Shown one piece after another: positions 1 through 7,798 of a stretch of 20,186 bases of DNA. Each line of letters begins with the position of its first letter. Within the stretch, counting starts at the first letter, position 1. Under the pieces are notes generated by a model that made no database searches, was not told the origin of the DNA, and saw only the letters and a list, made by a program, of their open reading frames with translations. The DNA comes from CAZNNH01 sp964574335 (GTDB lineage Bacteria > Acidobacteriota > Vicinamibacteria > Fen-336). The DNA is taken from assembly GCA_964574335.1 (NCBI GenBank), contig CAZNNH010000114.1:1-20186 (forward strand), in the 5' to 3' direction. A program made the translations under genes and the position numbers.

Positions 1-1
1 C

Positions 2-1597
2 GCCCGCAAGCAGTACCTGGACGGCTCCATCCCGACCGGCTTCCAGCGCACCGCCATCGTGGGGGTGGATGGCCGACTGCCGTTCCGGGGTCGCGAGCTG
101 TCGATCACCCAGGTGAGCCTCGAGGAAGACTCCTGCCGGGAGGTCTCGGACCGCGGCCACCTGATCGTCTGGCGGACCGATCGCCTCGGGATGCCGCTGA
201 TCGAGACGGTCACCGGCCCCGACCTGAAGACCCCCGACGAGGTGGCCGAGGCGATCCTGCTGATCGGCCGGGTCTGCCGCTCCACCGGCCACGTGCGGGT
301 GGGCCTGGGGGCCAGCCGGCAGGACGTCAACGTCTCGGTCCGCGGGGGTCGGCGGGTGGAGATCAAGGGCGTGCCGCAGGCCGGCTGGGCGCCCGGGCTG
401 GTCCACGGCGAGGCGGTGCGCCAGGTGAACCTGCTGCGGCTGCGGGACGAGTTGCGCCGGCGCGGGATGGCTCGCGCCGACGACGTCGTCCTCGACAGCC
501 AGGACGTGACCGGTTTCTGCTCGGGATCCGGGCTCGCCGCGCTGCGCGAGGAGCAGTGGGCGCACTTCGTGGCCGCGGAGGGGCGGCGACCCGGCTTCGA
601 GTTGGGAGCCGGACGCTTCACGGTTCGCGCGCTGCGTCTGTGCGGCCTGGGCGGAACGCTCGGCTTCCCCACCCAGCCGGGTCACACCTTCTCCCACGAG
701 CTGGCGGGCCGGGTCCGGGTGGTGGCCGGGCTGGACCAGCCTCCGATCCTTTTCCACGGCCAGGCCTGGCCGGGCGATCCCGAAGAGCTCTCGCGCCTGC
801 GCTCCCGGCTGGGCTGTGGCGACGCCGACGACCTGGTGGTGGTGTGGGGCCCGGATCAGGACACCCGCACCGCCGCCGACGAGATCCGGCTCCGTTTCGT
901 CGAGGCCATCGACGGCGTCCCCAACGAGACGCGCCAGCCGTTTCGAGACGGCTCCACCGACTTCGAGCGCATCCTGCCCGGACCGGACCGCATGTACCCG
1001 GACACCGACAGCCCACCCGCGCAGGTCACCCGGGCCCGGGTCCTCCGGCTGAGGGCCACGCTGCCCGAGCCCCCCTGGCAACGGGAGGCGCGGTACGCGG
1101 AGGCGGGCCTGCCCGCGGCGACCATCCACTACCTGATCCGGCGCGGCGGCGCGGCCCTGGTCGACCGGGTGGCGACCGAATGTGGGGCCGACCTGCGCTT
1201 CGCCGGCTTCTTTTTCGGCGAGCGGCTGGTCGGCGAGCGACGGGCGGGGGTGGCGGTGGACACGATTGACGTCGAGCGTTGGTGCGAGCTGTTCCGCGCC
1301 TTTGCCGCGCGCCCGGTCCTGCGCGAGGCGTGGCAGCCCCTGGTGCGACGGCTAGCGGGCTCGCCGGAGATCCCCGTCGCCGAGCTGATCGCGGCGGAGG
1401 GTCTCGACCAGGCGCCCGCCGCCTGGCGCCAGGCGATCGGGGAGGTGGTGGCGACCGCTCGGGCCGACGCCTACGACACCCGGAACGGGCGACCGGCGCG
1501 CCTCGCCCTGGGACGGGCGATCGCCGCCTGGCGGGGGCGGGTCCCGGCCCACGAGGTGAGGATGGCCTTGACACCGGCCCTCGAGGCCCTGACATGA
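2..1597 (+). CDS. gatE: Glutamyl-tRNA(Gln) amidotransferase subunit E (5' truncated by window edge)
   Basis: GatE is the tRNA-binding and transamidating subunit of the GatDE amidotransferase, which converts Glu-tRNA(Gln) to Gln-tRNA(Gln). The frame is open from base 2 with a GatB/GatE-like stretch (KQYLDGSIPTGFQRTAIVG), so the real start lies upstream; 531 residues are visible against roughly 620-630 for archaeal GatE. The first part matches the GatB-like catalytic core (SLEEDSCREV, DRLGMPLIE, RQDVNVSV, RVEIKGV, VLDSQDVTGFC). The middle (around LCGLGGTLGFPTQPGHTFSHE) is the AspRS-like GAD insertion that distinguishes GatE from GatB. The last ~140 residues form the helical YqeY-like tail that contacts tRNA. 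The stop overlaps the gatD start as ATGA, so the subunits are translationally coupled. The family assignment is confident; its presence in an apparently bacterial genome is unusual. Confidence 0.93.
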   Translation, partial: ARKQYLDGSIPTGFQRTAIVGVDGRLPFRGRELSITQVSLEEDSCREVSDRGHLIVWRTDRLGMPLIETVTGPDLKTPDEVAEAILLIGRVCRSTGHVRVGLGASRQDVNVSVRGGRRVEIKGVPQAGWAPGLVHGEAVRQVNLLRLRDELRRRGMARADDVVLDSQDVTGFCSGSGLAALREEQWAHFVAAEGRRPGFELGAGRFTVRALRLCGLGGTLGFPTQPGHTFSHELAGRVRVVAGLDQPPILFHGQAWPGDPEELSRLRSRLGCGDADDLVVVWGPDQDTRTAADEIRLRFVEAIDGVPNETRQPFRDGSTDFERILPGPDRMYPDTDSPPAQVTRARVLRLRATLPEPPWQREARYAEAGLPAATIHYLIRRGGAALVDRVATECGADLRFAGFFFGERLVGERRAGVAVDTIDVERWCELFRAFAARPVLREAWQPLVRRLAGSPEIPVAELIAAEGLDQAPAAWRQAIGEVVATARADAYDTRNGRPARLALGRAIAAWRGRVPAHEVRMALTPALEALT

Positions 1598-2988
1598 CCG
1601 AGCCCAAAGACGCGCTGCGCGGCTACCGAGGGCGGGCCAGAGAGCGTCTGATCGCCTGGGGCGCCCGAGTGTGGAGCGACGTGATCGCCCACAACGACGC
1701 CGGCCGGCGCTTCGAAGGCGTGATCCTGCCCCGAAGCGAGACCCTCGACGACCAGCACGTCGTGATCAAGCTCAAGAACGGCTACAACGTCGGCCTCCAC
1801 GTCGACCGGATCACCGAGCTGCGCGAGATCGGCTACAAGGAGGCCGTCTACAAGATCCCCGAGCAGGAGTTCCCGTCCCGTCCGGACCTGCCGCGGGTCA
1901 CGCTGCTGGGCACCGGCGGCACCATCGCCTCGCGCCTCGACTACCGCACCGGCGCGGTGATCCCGGCCTTCACCCCCGGGGAGCTCTACGGGGCGGTGCC
2001 CGAGCTGGCCGAGATCTGCAACCTGACCACCAAGAAGCTGTTCGGCGTCTTCTCCGAGAACATGGCAAAGGAGCAGTACCTGGTCCTGGCGCGGGCGATC
2101 GGCCAGGAGATCGAGGACGGCGTCGACGGCGTGGTGGTCGGCCACGGCACCGACACCATGGGCCACACCGGCGCCATTCTCTCCTTCATGGTCCAGGACA
2201 CGCCGGTGCCGATCGTGCTGGTCGGGTCCCAGCGCTCCAGCGACCGCCCCTCGAGCGATGCGGCCCTCAACCTGATCCACGCGGTGCGGGCCGCAGCCTA
2301 CGGCGAGATCGCCGAGGTCCAGATCTGCATGTTCGGGCCGACCTCCGATCGCTACGGCCTGCTGCACCGGGGCACCCGGTGCCGCAAGATGCACAGCTCC
2401 TACCGCTCCACCTTCCGCACCATCGGCGACATCCCGCTGGCGACTGTCGACCGCGAGGAGCTCCGCTACCTGACCGACACGTTCGCCCGGCGCGACCGTT
2501 CCCGCAAGGTCCGGGTCGACGCGGTGTACGACGATCGCACCACCATCCTCTACTACTACCCGGGGATGCGCCCCGACCTGGTCGACGCCCTGGTCGAGAA
2601 GGGCTACCGGGGCATCGTGATCGCGGGCACCGGCCTCGGCCACGTCAACAAGCCCCTCTACCCCGCCCTCGGCCGCGCGGTGGCGGCGGGCGTCCACGTG
2701 GTGATGACGGTCCAGACGCTCTGGGGCTACGTCCAGATGCACGTCTACGAGACCGGGCGCGAGCTGCTCCAGCTCGGCGTGGTGCCGCTGGCCAACATGC
2801 TGCCGGAGACGGCGCTGATGAAGCTCGCCTGGGTGCTCGGCCACACCGACGACCCCGATGATGTCATGCGCCGGATGCGGGAGCCGGTCTGCCACGAGAC
2901 CACCGACCGCGAGCCCCACAACGGATACCTGATCCTGCAGGGAGGGCTCCCCGAGACCGAGGCCTTCATCTCCAGCCACTGGAAATAA
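1594..2988 (+). CDS. gatD: Glutamyl-tRNA(Gln) amidotransferase subunit D (asparaginase-like)
   Basis: GatD is the glutaminase/asparaginase-type subunit that releases ammonia from an amide donor and passes it to GatE. The protein has 464 residues, slightly longer than typical archaeal GatD (about 430-440). An N-terminal small beta domain (about 38-72, FEGVILPRSE, VIKLKNGYNVG) precedes the L-asparaginase fold. Catalytic motifs are TGGTIAS at 107-113 and GHGTDTMGHTGA at 183-194, the latter with the second Thr and the Asp; SQRSSDRPSSDAALN at 212-226 follows. The start ATG at 1594 overlaps the gatE stop by four bases, which fixes it. The N-terminal beta domain and the gatE partner separate it from an ordinary L-asparaginase. 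The TAA stop is followed at once by the tandem palindromic repeat. Confidence 0.95.
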   Translation: MTEPKDALRGYRGRARERLIAWGARVWSDVIAHNDAGRRFEGVILPRSETLDDQHVVIKLKNGYNVGLHVDRITELREIGYKEAVYKIPEQEFPSRPDLPRVTLLGTGGTIASRLDYRTGAVIPAFTPGELYGAVPELAEICNLTTKKLFGVFSENMAKEQYLVLARAIGQEIEDGVDGVVVGHGTDTMGHTGAILSFMVQDTPVPIVLVGSQRSSDRPSSDAALNLIHAVRAAAYGEIAEVQICMFGPTSDRYGLLHRGTRCRKMHSSYRSTFRTIGDIPLATVDREELRYLTDTFARRDRSRKVRVDAVYDDRTTILYYYPGMRPDLVDALVEKGYRGIVIAGTGLGHVNKPLYPALGRAVAAGVHVVMTVQTLWGYVQMHVYETGRELLQLGVVPLANMLPETALMKLAWVLGHTDDPDDVMRRMREPVCHETTDREPHNGYLILQGGLPETEAFISSHWK

Positions 2989-2991
2989 CGA

Positions 2992-3100
2992 GGGGACATG
3001 ACCCGAATCCGTCAGCAGGCCGTGGATTCGGGATCGTGTCCCCCGCGGCCGGATGACCCGAATCCGTCAGCAGGCCGTGGATTCGGGATCGTGTCCCCCC
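2992..3100. repeat. Two tandem copies (55-bp period) of a palindromic REP-like element
   Basis: A 47-base block (2998-3044) recurs identically at 3053-3099. Each block contains CCCGAATCC and GGATTCGGG, a perfect 9-bp inverted repeat around a 13-base loop. In the first copy the arms extend outward: GGGGACATGA plus CCCGAATCC (2992-3010) pairs with GGATTCGGGA plus TCGTGTCCCC (3024-3043), with one T/G pair and one bulged base. The pair lies between the convergent ends of gatD and glgC. It could work as a bidirectional terminator, but lacks a clear T-tract. Its duplication and long imperfect stem look more like a REP/BIME-type dispersed palindrome. Confidence 0.8.
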
Positions 3101-3119
3101 TGGCCGTCCGGGACCGCGC

Positions 3120-4421
3120 CTACAGCGACGAGTCGCGAGGGACCGCCACCACGTAGTCGTCCGAGCCGCGGATGCTCTGGGTGTAGAGGCCCCGGCTCTC
3201 GTCGGCGGCGCGGTCGTAGCCGAGCTCCGTCCCTTCCTGCAGCCTCACGTTCTTGTCGACGATGGCGTTTCGGATCTTGCAGTGGCGCCCGATGGTGGTC
3301 TCGTAGCGGGTCCCCTTCTCGCGGGCGGCCCCCATCAGCACCGACCGATCGATCTGGGCGTAGCTGTGGATGTAGGTGCCGGGTCCGAGGACACACTGGC
3401 GCACCAGCGCCCCGCTGACGATGACCCCCTCGGAGACGATGGAGTTGACGGCCACGCCGGTGCGGTCCCCCTCGTGGACGAACTTGGCCGGCGGGGCATG
3501 CTGGGGACGGCTGAAGACCGGCCACAGCTCGCCGTAGAGGTTGAAGGGCGGGGCCACCGAGACCAGGTCCAGGTTGGCCTGCCAGTAGGTGTCGAGGGTC
3601 CCGACGTCGCGCCAGTAGGCGGAGTCGGGGGCGCAGTCGCTGACGTCCTTCACCCGCAGCCCGTCACGCCAGACGTGGACGTAGTCGACGATACGGTTGC
3701 AGGTGGTGAAGTCGTAGGCGTGGATGGGCACCCCGCTCTCCACCATCCACGGGAGCAGGTGCCGGCCGAAGTCGGTGCCTTCCTGCTCGAGGCTCCGGGT
3801 CAGGGTGTCGTAGTTGAAGAGGTAGACGCCCATCGAGGCCAGGCAGTCGGTGGAGCCCGGGATGGTCTTGGGCTCCTGCGGCTTCTCCTCGAAGCCGATC
3901 ACCCGGCCCTGCTCGTCGACCTCGGCCACGCCCAGGCTGCCGCGGGCGGTGTCCGAGGGGACCCGGATGCAGGCTACCGTGATCGAGGCCTCCTGCTCTC
4001 GATGGAACCGGATCATCAACCGGTAGTCCATCTTGTAGATGTGGTCGCCGGCCAGCACCAGGACCCGCTCCGGCTCGCTGCGCTGGATGAAGGCCTGGTT
4101 CTGTCGCAAGGCGTCGGCGGTCCCCGCGTACCACTGGTCGCCCATCTGCATCTGGGCGGGGATGGTCTCGATGAACTGGTCGAGGCGACGGGAGAGGAAG
4201 CTCCATCCGAAGCGGATGTGGTTGGTGAGCGAGTGGGACTTGTACTGGGTCAGGACGTAGATCTGGCGGACGCCGGAGTTGACGCAGTTGCTGAGGGTGA
4301 AGTCGATGATGCGGTAGATGCCGCCGAACGGGACCGCCGGCTTGGTGCGCATGTCGGTGAGCGGGCGCAGCCGCTCCCCCATGCCGCCGGCCATGACGAC
4401 CGCGAGGGTGTTCCCCGACAC
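3120..4421 (-). CDS. glgC: Glucose-1-phosphate adenylyltransferase (ADP-glucose pyrophosphorylase)
   Basis: The enzyme makes ADP-glucose from ATP and glucose-1-phosphate, the committed step of bacterial glycogen synthesis, in the cytoplasm. The protein has 433 residues, almost the length of the E. coli enzyme (431). The nucleotidyltransferase signature AGGMGERLRPLT is at 11-22, followed by TKPAVPFGG and YRIIDFTLSN. The regions YAGTADALRQN (98-108) and LAGDHIYKMDY (123-133) fit the sugar-phosphate and catalytic site, and GFEEKP is present. The C-terminal third is a left-handed beta-helix with hexapeptide-like repeats. The start is GTG at 4421, chosen because GAGGAGGG sits just upstream and the conserved N-terminus begins a few residues later. 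No other glycogen gene is adjacent. Confidence 0.96.
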   Translation of the reverse strand: MSGNTLAVVMAGGMGERLRPLTDMRTKPAVPFGGIYRIIDFTLSNCVNSGVRQIYVLTQYKSHSLTNHIRFGWSFLSRRLDQFIETIPAQMQMGDQWYAGTADALRQNQAFIQRSEPERVLVLAGDHIYKMDYRLMIRFHREQEASITVACIRVPSDTARGSLGVAEVDEQGRVIGFEEKPQEPKTIPGSTDCLASMGVYLFNYDTLTRSLEQEGTDFGRHLLPWMVESGVPIHAYDFTTCNRIVDYVHVWRDGLRVKDVSDCAPDSAYWRDVGTLDTYWQANLDLVSVAPPFNLYGELWPVFSRPQHAPPAKFVHEGDRTGVAVNSIVSEGVIVSGALVRQCVLGPGTYIHSYAQIDRSVLMGAAREKGTRYETTIGRHCKIRNAIVDKNVRLQEGTELGYDRAADESRGLYTQSIRGSDDYVVAVPRDSSL

Positions 4422-4434
4422 GGTGCCCTCCTCT

Positions 4435-4459
4435 CGCGACGGGCCCTGGCCCGCTCGCG
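4435..4459 (-). promoter_or_regulatory. GC-rich hairpin in the glgC leader, just 5' of the ribosome-binding site
   Basis: On the plus strand CGCGA-CGGGC (4435-4444), loop CCTG, GCCCG (4449-4453), one bulged C, then TCGCG (4455-4459) form a 10-bp stem. Read as glgC mRNA it ends three bases before the purine-rich Shine-Dalgarno region (complement of 4426-4431). It could limit ribosome access or be a processing or attenuation structure. In such GC-rich DNA a chance hairpin is possible. Confidence 0.4.
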
Positions 4460-4548
4460 GTTGGGACCTCCACGTGGGCGAATGCTCGCCTAGAAGCCGG
4501 AGTTCTGCAACCGCCGCGGCAGCTTTTCGTCGCCGTCGCGGTTCGGGC

Positions 4549-5868
<1,320 letters not shown>

Positions 5869-5989
5869 GATTCCCTCCCCCCGGGCCCCCACCGCGCCGG
5901 CCCGCACCTGCGAAGCATATTGCACCCGGCCTCAGGCTGGGCTCGGATTCGATTCCAGGTCGCGACGTGGGCGATGCCGCAAGCTCGGT

Positions 5990-6397
5990 CTACGCCGCTT
6001 CTCCTCCGCGGCGGTCGCCCCCTCGCCGCAGGAAGAGGGCAAGGCGCGAAAGCGCGGCGATCCCGGCGGCGTACACCGCGACGACGGCACCACCCCCCAG
6101 GACGGAAGCCCAAGGCTCGCACGGGCCGTGCGGATCGCCCACGAGACCCCACAGAAGGATGCTCCCTGCCGGCCACAAGCCCGCCCGGCTCGGGAGGAGC
6201 AGCGCGAGCAGAACCGACACGACCCAAATGGACGGATGGAGCCTCGCTCCAGCCTGCCGCCAATGGCTCGCCATGGCGACCAGCGCAGTCAGCACGGCGA
6301 GCGGCACGCTGACCCAGACGGGCGGCCCGACGGCATACGGAGCCATCAGCCAGACAACGACCGCGAGCACGAGGGGCAGCACCATGCCAAGAGACAC
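5990..6397 (-). CDS. Small multi-pass membrane protein, unknown function
   Basis: I do not recognise this protein. It has 135 residues from a GTG start at 6397, preceded by AGGA at good spacing; an ATG at 6385 (131 residues) is the alternative but has no visible ribosome-binding site. It has about four hydrophobic segments: VLPLVLAVVVWLMAPYAV, VWVSVPLAVLTALVAMA, SIWVVSVLLALLL and a long one from LGGGAVVAVYAAGIAALSR near the end. It closes with a positively charged tail (LFLRRGGDRRGG), which would sit in the cytoplasm by the positive-inside rule. It starts 10 bases after the stop of the 112-residue gene, so it is probably the third gene of the YefM-like operon. The order antitoxin-like, soluble acidic protein, membrane protein is not one I know. 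Confidence 0.55.
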   Translation of the reverse strand: MSLGMVLPLVLAVVVWLMAPYAVGPPVWVSVPLAVLTALVAMASHWRQAGARLHPSIWVVSVLLALLLPSRAGLWPAGSILLWGLVGDPHGPCEPWASVLGGGAVVAVYAAGIAALSRLALFLRRGGDRRGGEAA

Positions 6398-6407
6398 GCC
6401 GTGCGTC

Positions 6408-6746
6408 CTATCCGTCCCACATGTCGAGAGCGGGGAGGATTCCCTGCTCCAGCAGCCTCGGGAGCGTCCCGACAAGGTCCTCCGCAGAGAAATCGATCGT
6501 GTCGACGCCCGGGATGCCCCCGTACGAAGCCAGCGACAACGGTACGGGATCCTTGGCGTCTCGTCCCTTCTCCCGAGGCGGCCGGAGGATGACGCCCACC
6601 CGGAACGTCGCTCCGGCGAGAGGCTCGATCCTCACGAAGACGTCGCCACCGATGGCAGGCCGGAAGAACGTGTAGCAGGGCTCCTCGTCCACCAGCGCCA
6701 GGCCGAGCGCATTCAGCTCCTCGAGGAGACCTTCAGGAAGGGTCAT
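6408..6746 (-). CDS. Unrecognised 112-residue protein coupled to a YefM-like antitoxin
   Basis: The family is not recognised. The start ATG at 6746 overlaps the stop of the YefM-like gene as ATGA, and a full AGGAGG lies four bases before it, so translation here is well supported. The protein is acidic and looks like a mixed alpha/beta fold: an N-terminal helix (MTLPEGLLEELNALGLAL), beta-type segments (CYTFFRP, DVFVRIEPL, FRVGVILRPP) and a C-terminal helix (AEDLVGTLPRLLEQGILPALD). No RelE/YoeB, Doc, PIN or MazF motif is visible, although this is where a YefM antitoxin normally has its toxin. The beta-strand followed by a helix ending in LP-LD vaguely recalls DUF4304-type or immunity-like proteins, but that is only an impression. 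Confidence 0.75.
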   Translation of the reverse strand: MTLPEGLLEELNALGLALVDEEPCYTFFRPAIGGDVFVRIEPLAGATFRVGVILRPPREKGRDAKDPVPLSLASYGGIPGVDTIDFSAEDLVGTLPRLLEQGILPALDMWDG

Positions 6747-7036
6747 CCAGCCTCCTGGGCCTTTCGGGCAAGGCCCAGCTGCCTGCGGAGCGCGGGTACC
6801 GACTGAGTGCAACCCGATCGGCCCAGGGCTCGGCGGAGAGCGCTCAGCAGCCGGGTCGCGTTCTTGGGTGAACGAAGCAGGTGGGTGGTCTCGATCAGGC
6901 CGGCCAGCTCGTCGGCGGCTACAAGCGCCACCCGCTCGCGGCCCCGGCGCCGGATGACGATGATCTCCCGCTCCTCCGTGACGCGGTCGAGCAGCTTCGC
7001 GAGGTTCTTCCGGGCTTCGGTGTAGCTGGTTTCCAT
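6743..7036 (-). CDS. Type II antitoxin of the Phd/YefM family
   Basis: Phd/YefM antitoxins bind DNA with the N-terminal domain and neutralise a toxin with the C-terminal part. The 97-residue protein starts with the family signature METSYTEARKNLAKLLDRV, then IIVIRRRGRERVALVAADE and ETTHLLRSPKNATRLLSAL (about 49-67), a close match to YefM. The C-terminal tail (SGCTQSVPALRRQLGLARK) lies where the toxin-binding segment is found. The start ATG at 7036 has GGGAGG (complement of 7042-7047) at correct spacing. It is the first gene of a probable three-gene operon and is divergent from the TetR gene. A YoeB/RelE partner is not present in the window. Confidence 0.88.
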   Translation of the reverse strand: METSYTEARKNLAKLLDRVTEEREIIVIRRRGRERVALVAADELAGLIETTHLLRSPKNATRLLSALRRALGRSGCTQSVPALRRQLGLARKAQEAG

Positions 7037-7139
7037 CGACGCCTCCCGCCAGAACAGTACAGCGTTTCGGCACCGATGAACGCGGGGTCTTCCCCCCTGT
7101 GTTCCGCTGGCGCTCGGTTACCCCCGCATTGCAGGGAGC

Positions 7140-7168
7140 TTGACAAGAACGAACGATCGGTCTATTTT
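7140..7168 (+). promoter_or_regulatory. Promoter with embedded operator-like sequence for the TetR-hydrolase operon
   Basis: A perfect -35 hexamer TTGACA (7140-7145) is followed by a 17-base spacer and a -10-like TATTTT (7163-7168). The spacer contains GAACGATCGGTC (7151-7162), centred on the palindrome CGATCG with partly symmetric flanks, a plausible TetR-family operator placed to block RNA polymerase. The -10 ends nine bases before the ATG at 7178, so the transcript would have almost no leader. Confidence 0.6.
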
Positions 7169-7177
7169 GTGGGTAGG

Positions 7178-7780
7178 ATGACGGGAAAGGGCGAGCTGAC
7201 GCGCCAGGCGATCCTGGAGCAGGCCAGCAACCTGGCCAGCCGGATCGGCCTCGACGCGCTCTCGATCGGGCGGCTGGCCCAGGAAACGGGCCTGTCCAAG
7301 AGCGGCCTGTTCGCCCACTTCGGCTCCAAGGAGACGCTGGCGGTCCAGGTCATCGACTTCACCGCCCAGCAGTTCGTCGATCAGGTGGTGCGGCCGGCGC
7401 TTCGGGAGCCCCGGGGCGAGCCACGGGTGCGGGCCCTCTTCGAGCACGTGCTCGAGTGGTCGAGCAACCAGCCCAACAAGTCCGGCTGCGTCTTCGTGGC
7501 ACTCTCGACCGAGCTCGACGACCAGCCCGGCCCCGCCCGGGATCACCTGCTGAAGACGCAACGGGAGTGGATGGAGCTCGTCGCAGGCTGCTTCCGGATG
7601 GGCATCGAGCAGGGACACTTCCGACCGGACGCCGACCCCGAGCAGTTCGCTCACGACATGACCGGCATCTACCTCGCCCGCCACCACGCCCGGCGCCTGC
7701 TCCACGACCCGCGGGCGGACCAGCGCACCGCCACCGCGTTCGACAACCTGCTCGCCAGCGTCCGAGCCCACCGACCGTAG
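7178..7780 (+). CDS. TetR/AcrR family transcriptional regulator
   Basis: This is a 200-residue one-component repressor. The N-terminal domain begins GELTRQAILEQASNLASRIG and has a clear helix-turn-helix at about 28-48 (SIGRLAQETGLSKSGLFAHF), then the usual SKETLAVQVID. The C-terminal ligand-binding half has SGCVFVALSTELDDQPGPAR and FNAxxxx-like helices of the type seen in regulators of small hydrophobic effectors; the ligand is unknown. The ATG at 7178 is chosen because it directly precedes the conserved start; GTG at 7169 is the alternative. It lies 18 bases before the alpha/beta hydrolase gene on the same strand, so it probably controls that gene and itself through the operator-like site in the promoter. 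Confidence 0.93.
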   Translation: MTGKGELTRQAILEQASNLASRIGLDALSIGRLAQETGLSKSGLFAHFGSKETLAVQVIDFTAQQFVDQVVRPALREPRGEPRVRALFEHVLEWSSNQPNKSGCVFVALSTELDDQPGPARDHLLKTQREWMELVAGCFRMGIEQGHFRPDADPEQFAHDMTGIYLARHHARRLLHDPRADQRTATAFDNLLASVRAHRP

Positions 7781-7798
7781 CCCCAGGAGGTTCCTTCC

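Noticed and set aside
1471..2979. A 502-codon minus-strand open frame opposite gatD
   Set aside because: It is an antisense shadow of gatD with biased composition and no recognisable motif.
3053..3418. Short plus-strand open frame starting inside the second palindromic repeat
   Set aside because: It is antisense to glgC, highly Arg/Ser/Pro-rich, and its start is only the ATG present in each repeat unit.
6408..7073. Upstream extension of the 112-residue gene to 221 codons
   Set aside because: The extra part overlaps the YefM-like gene in another frame and is low-complexity. AGGAGG and the ATGA overlap support the start at 6746.
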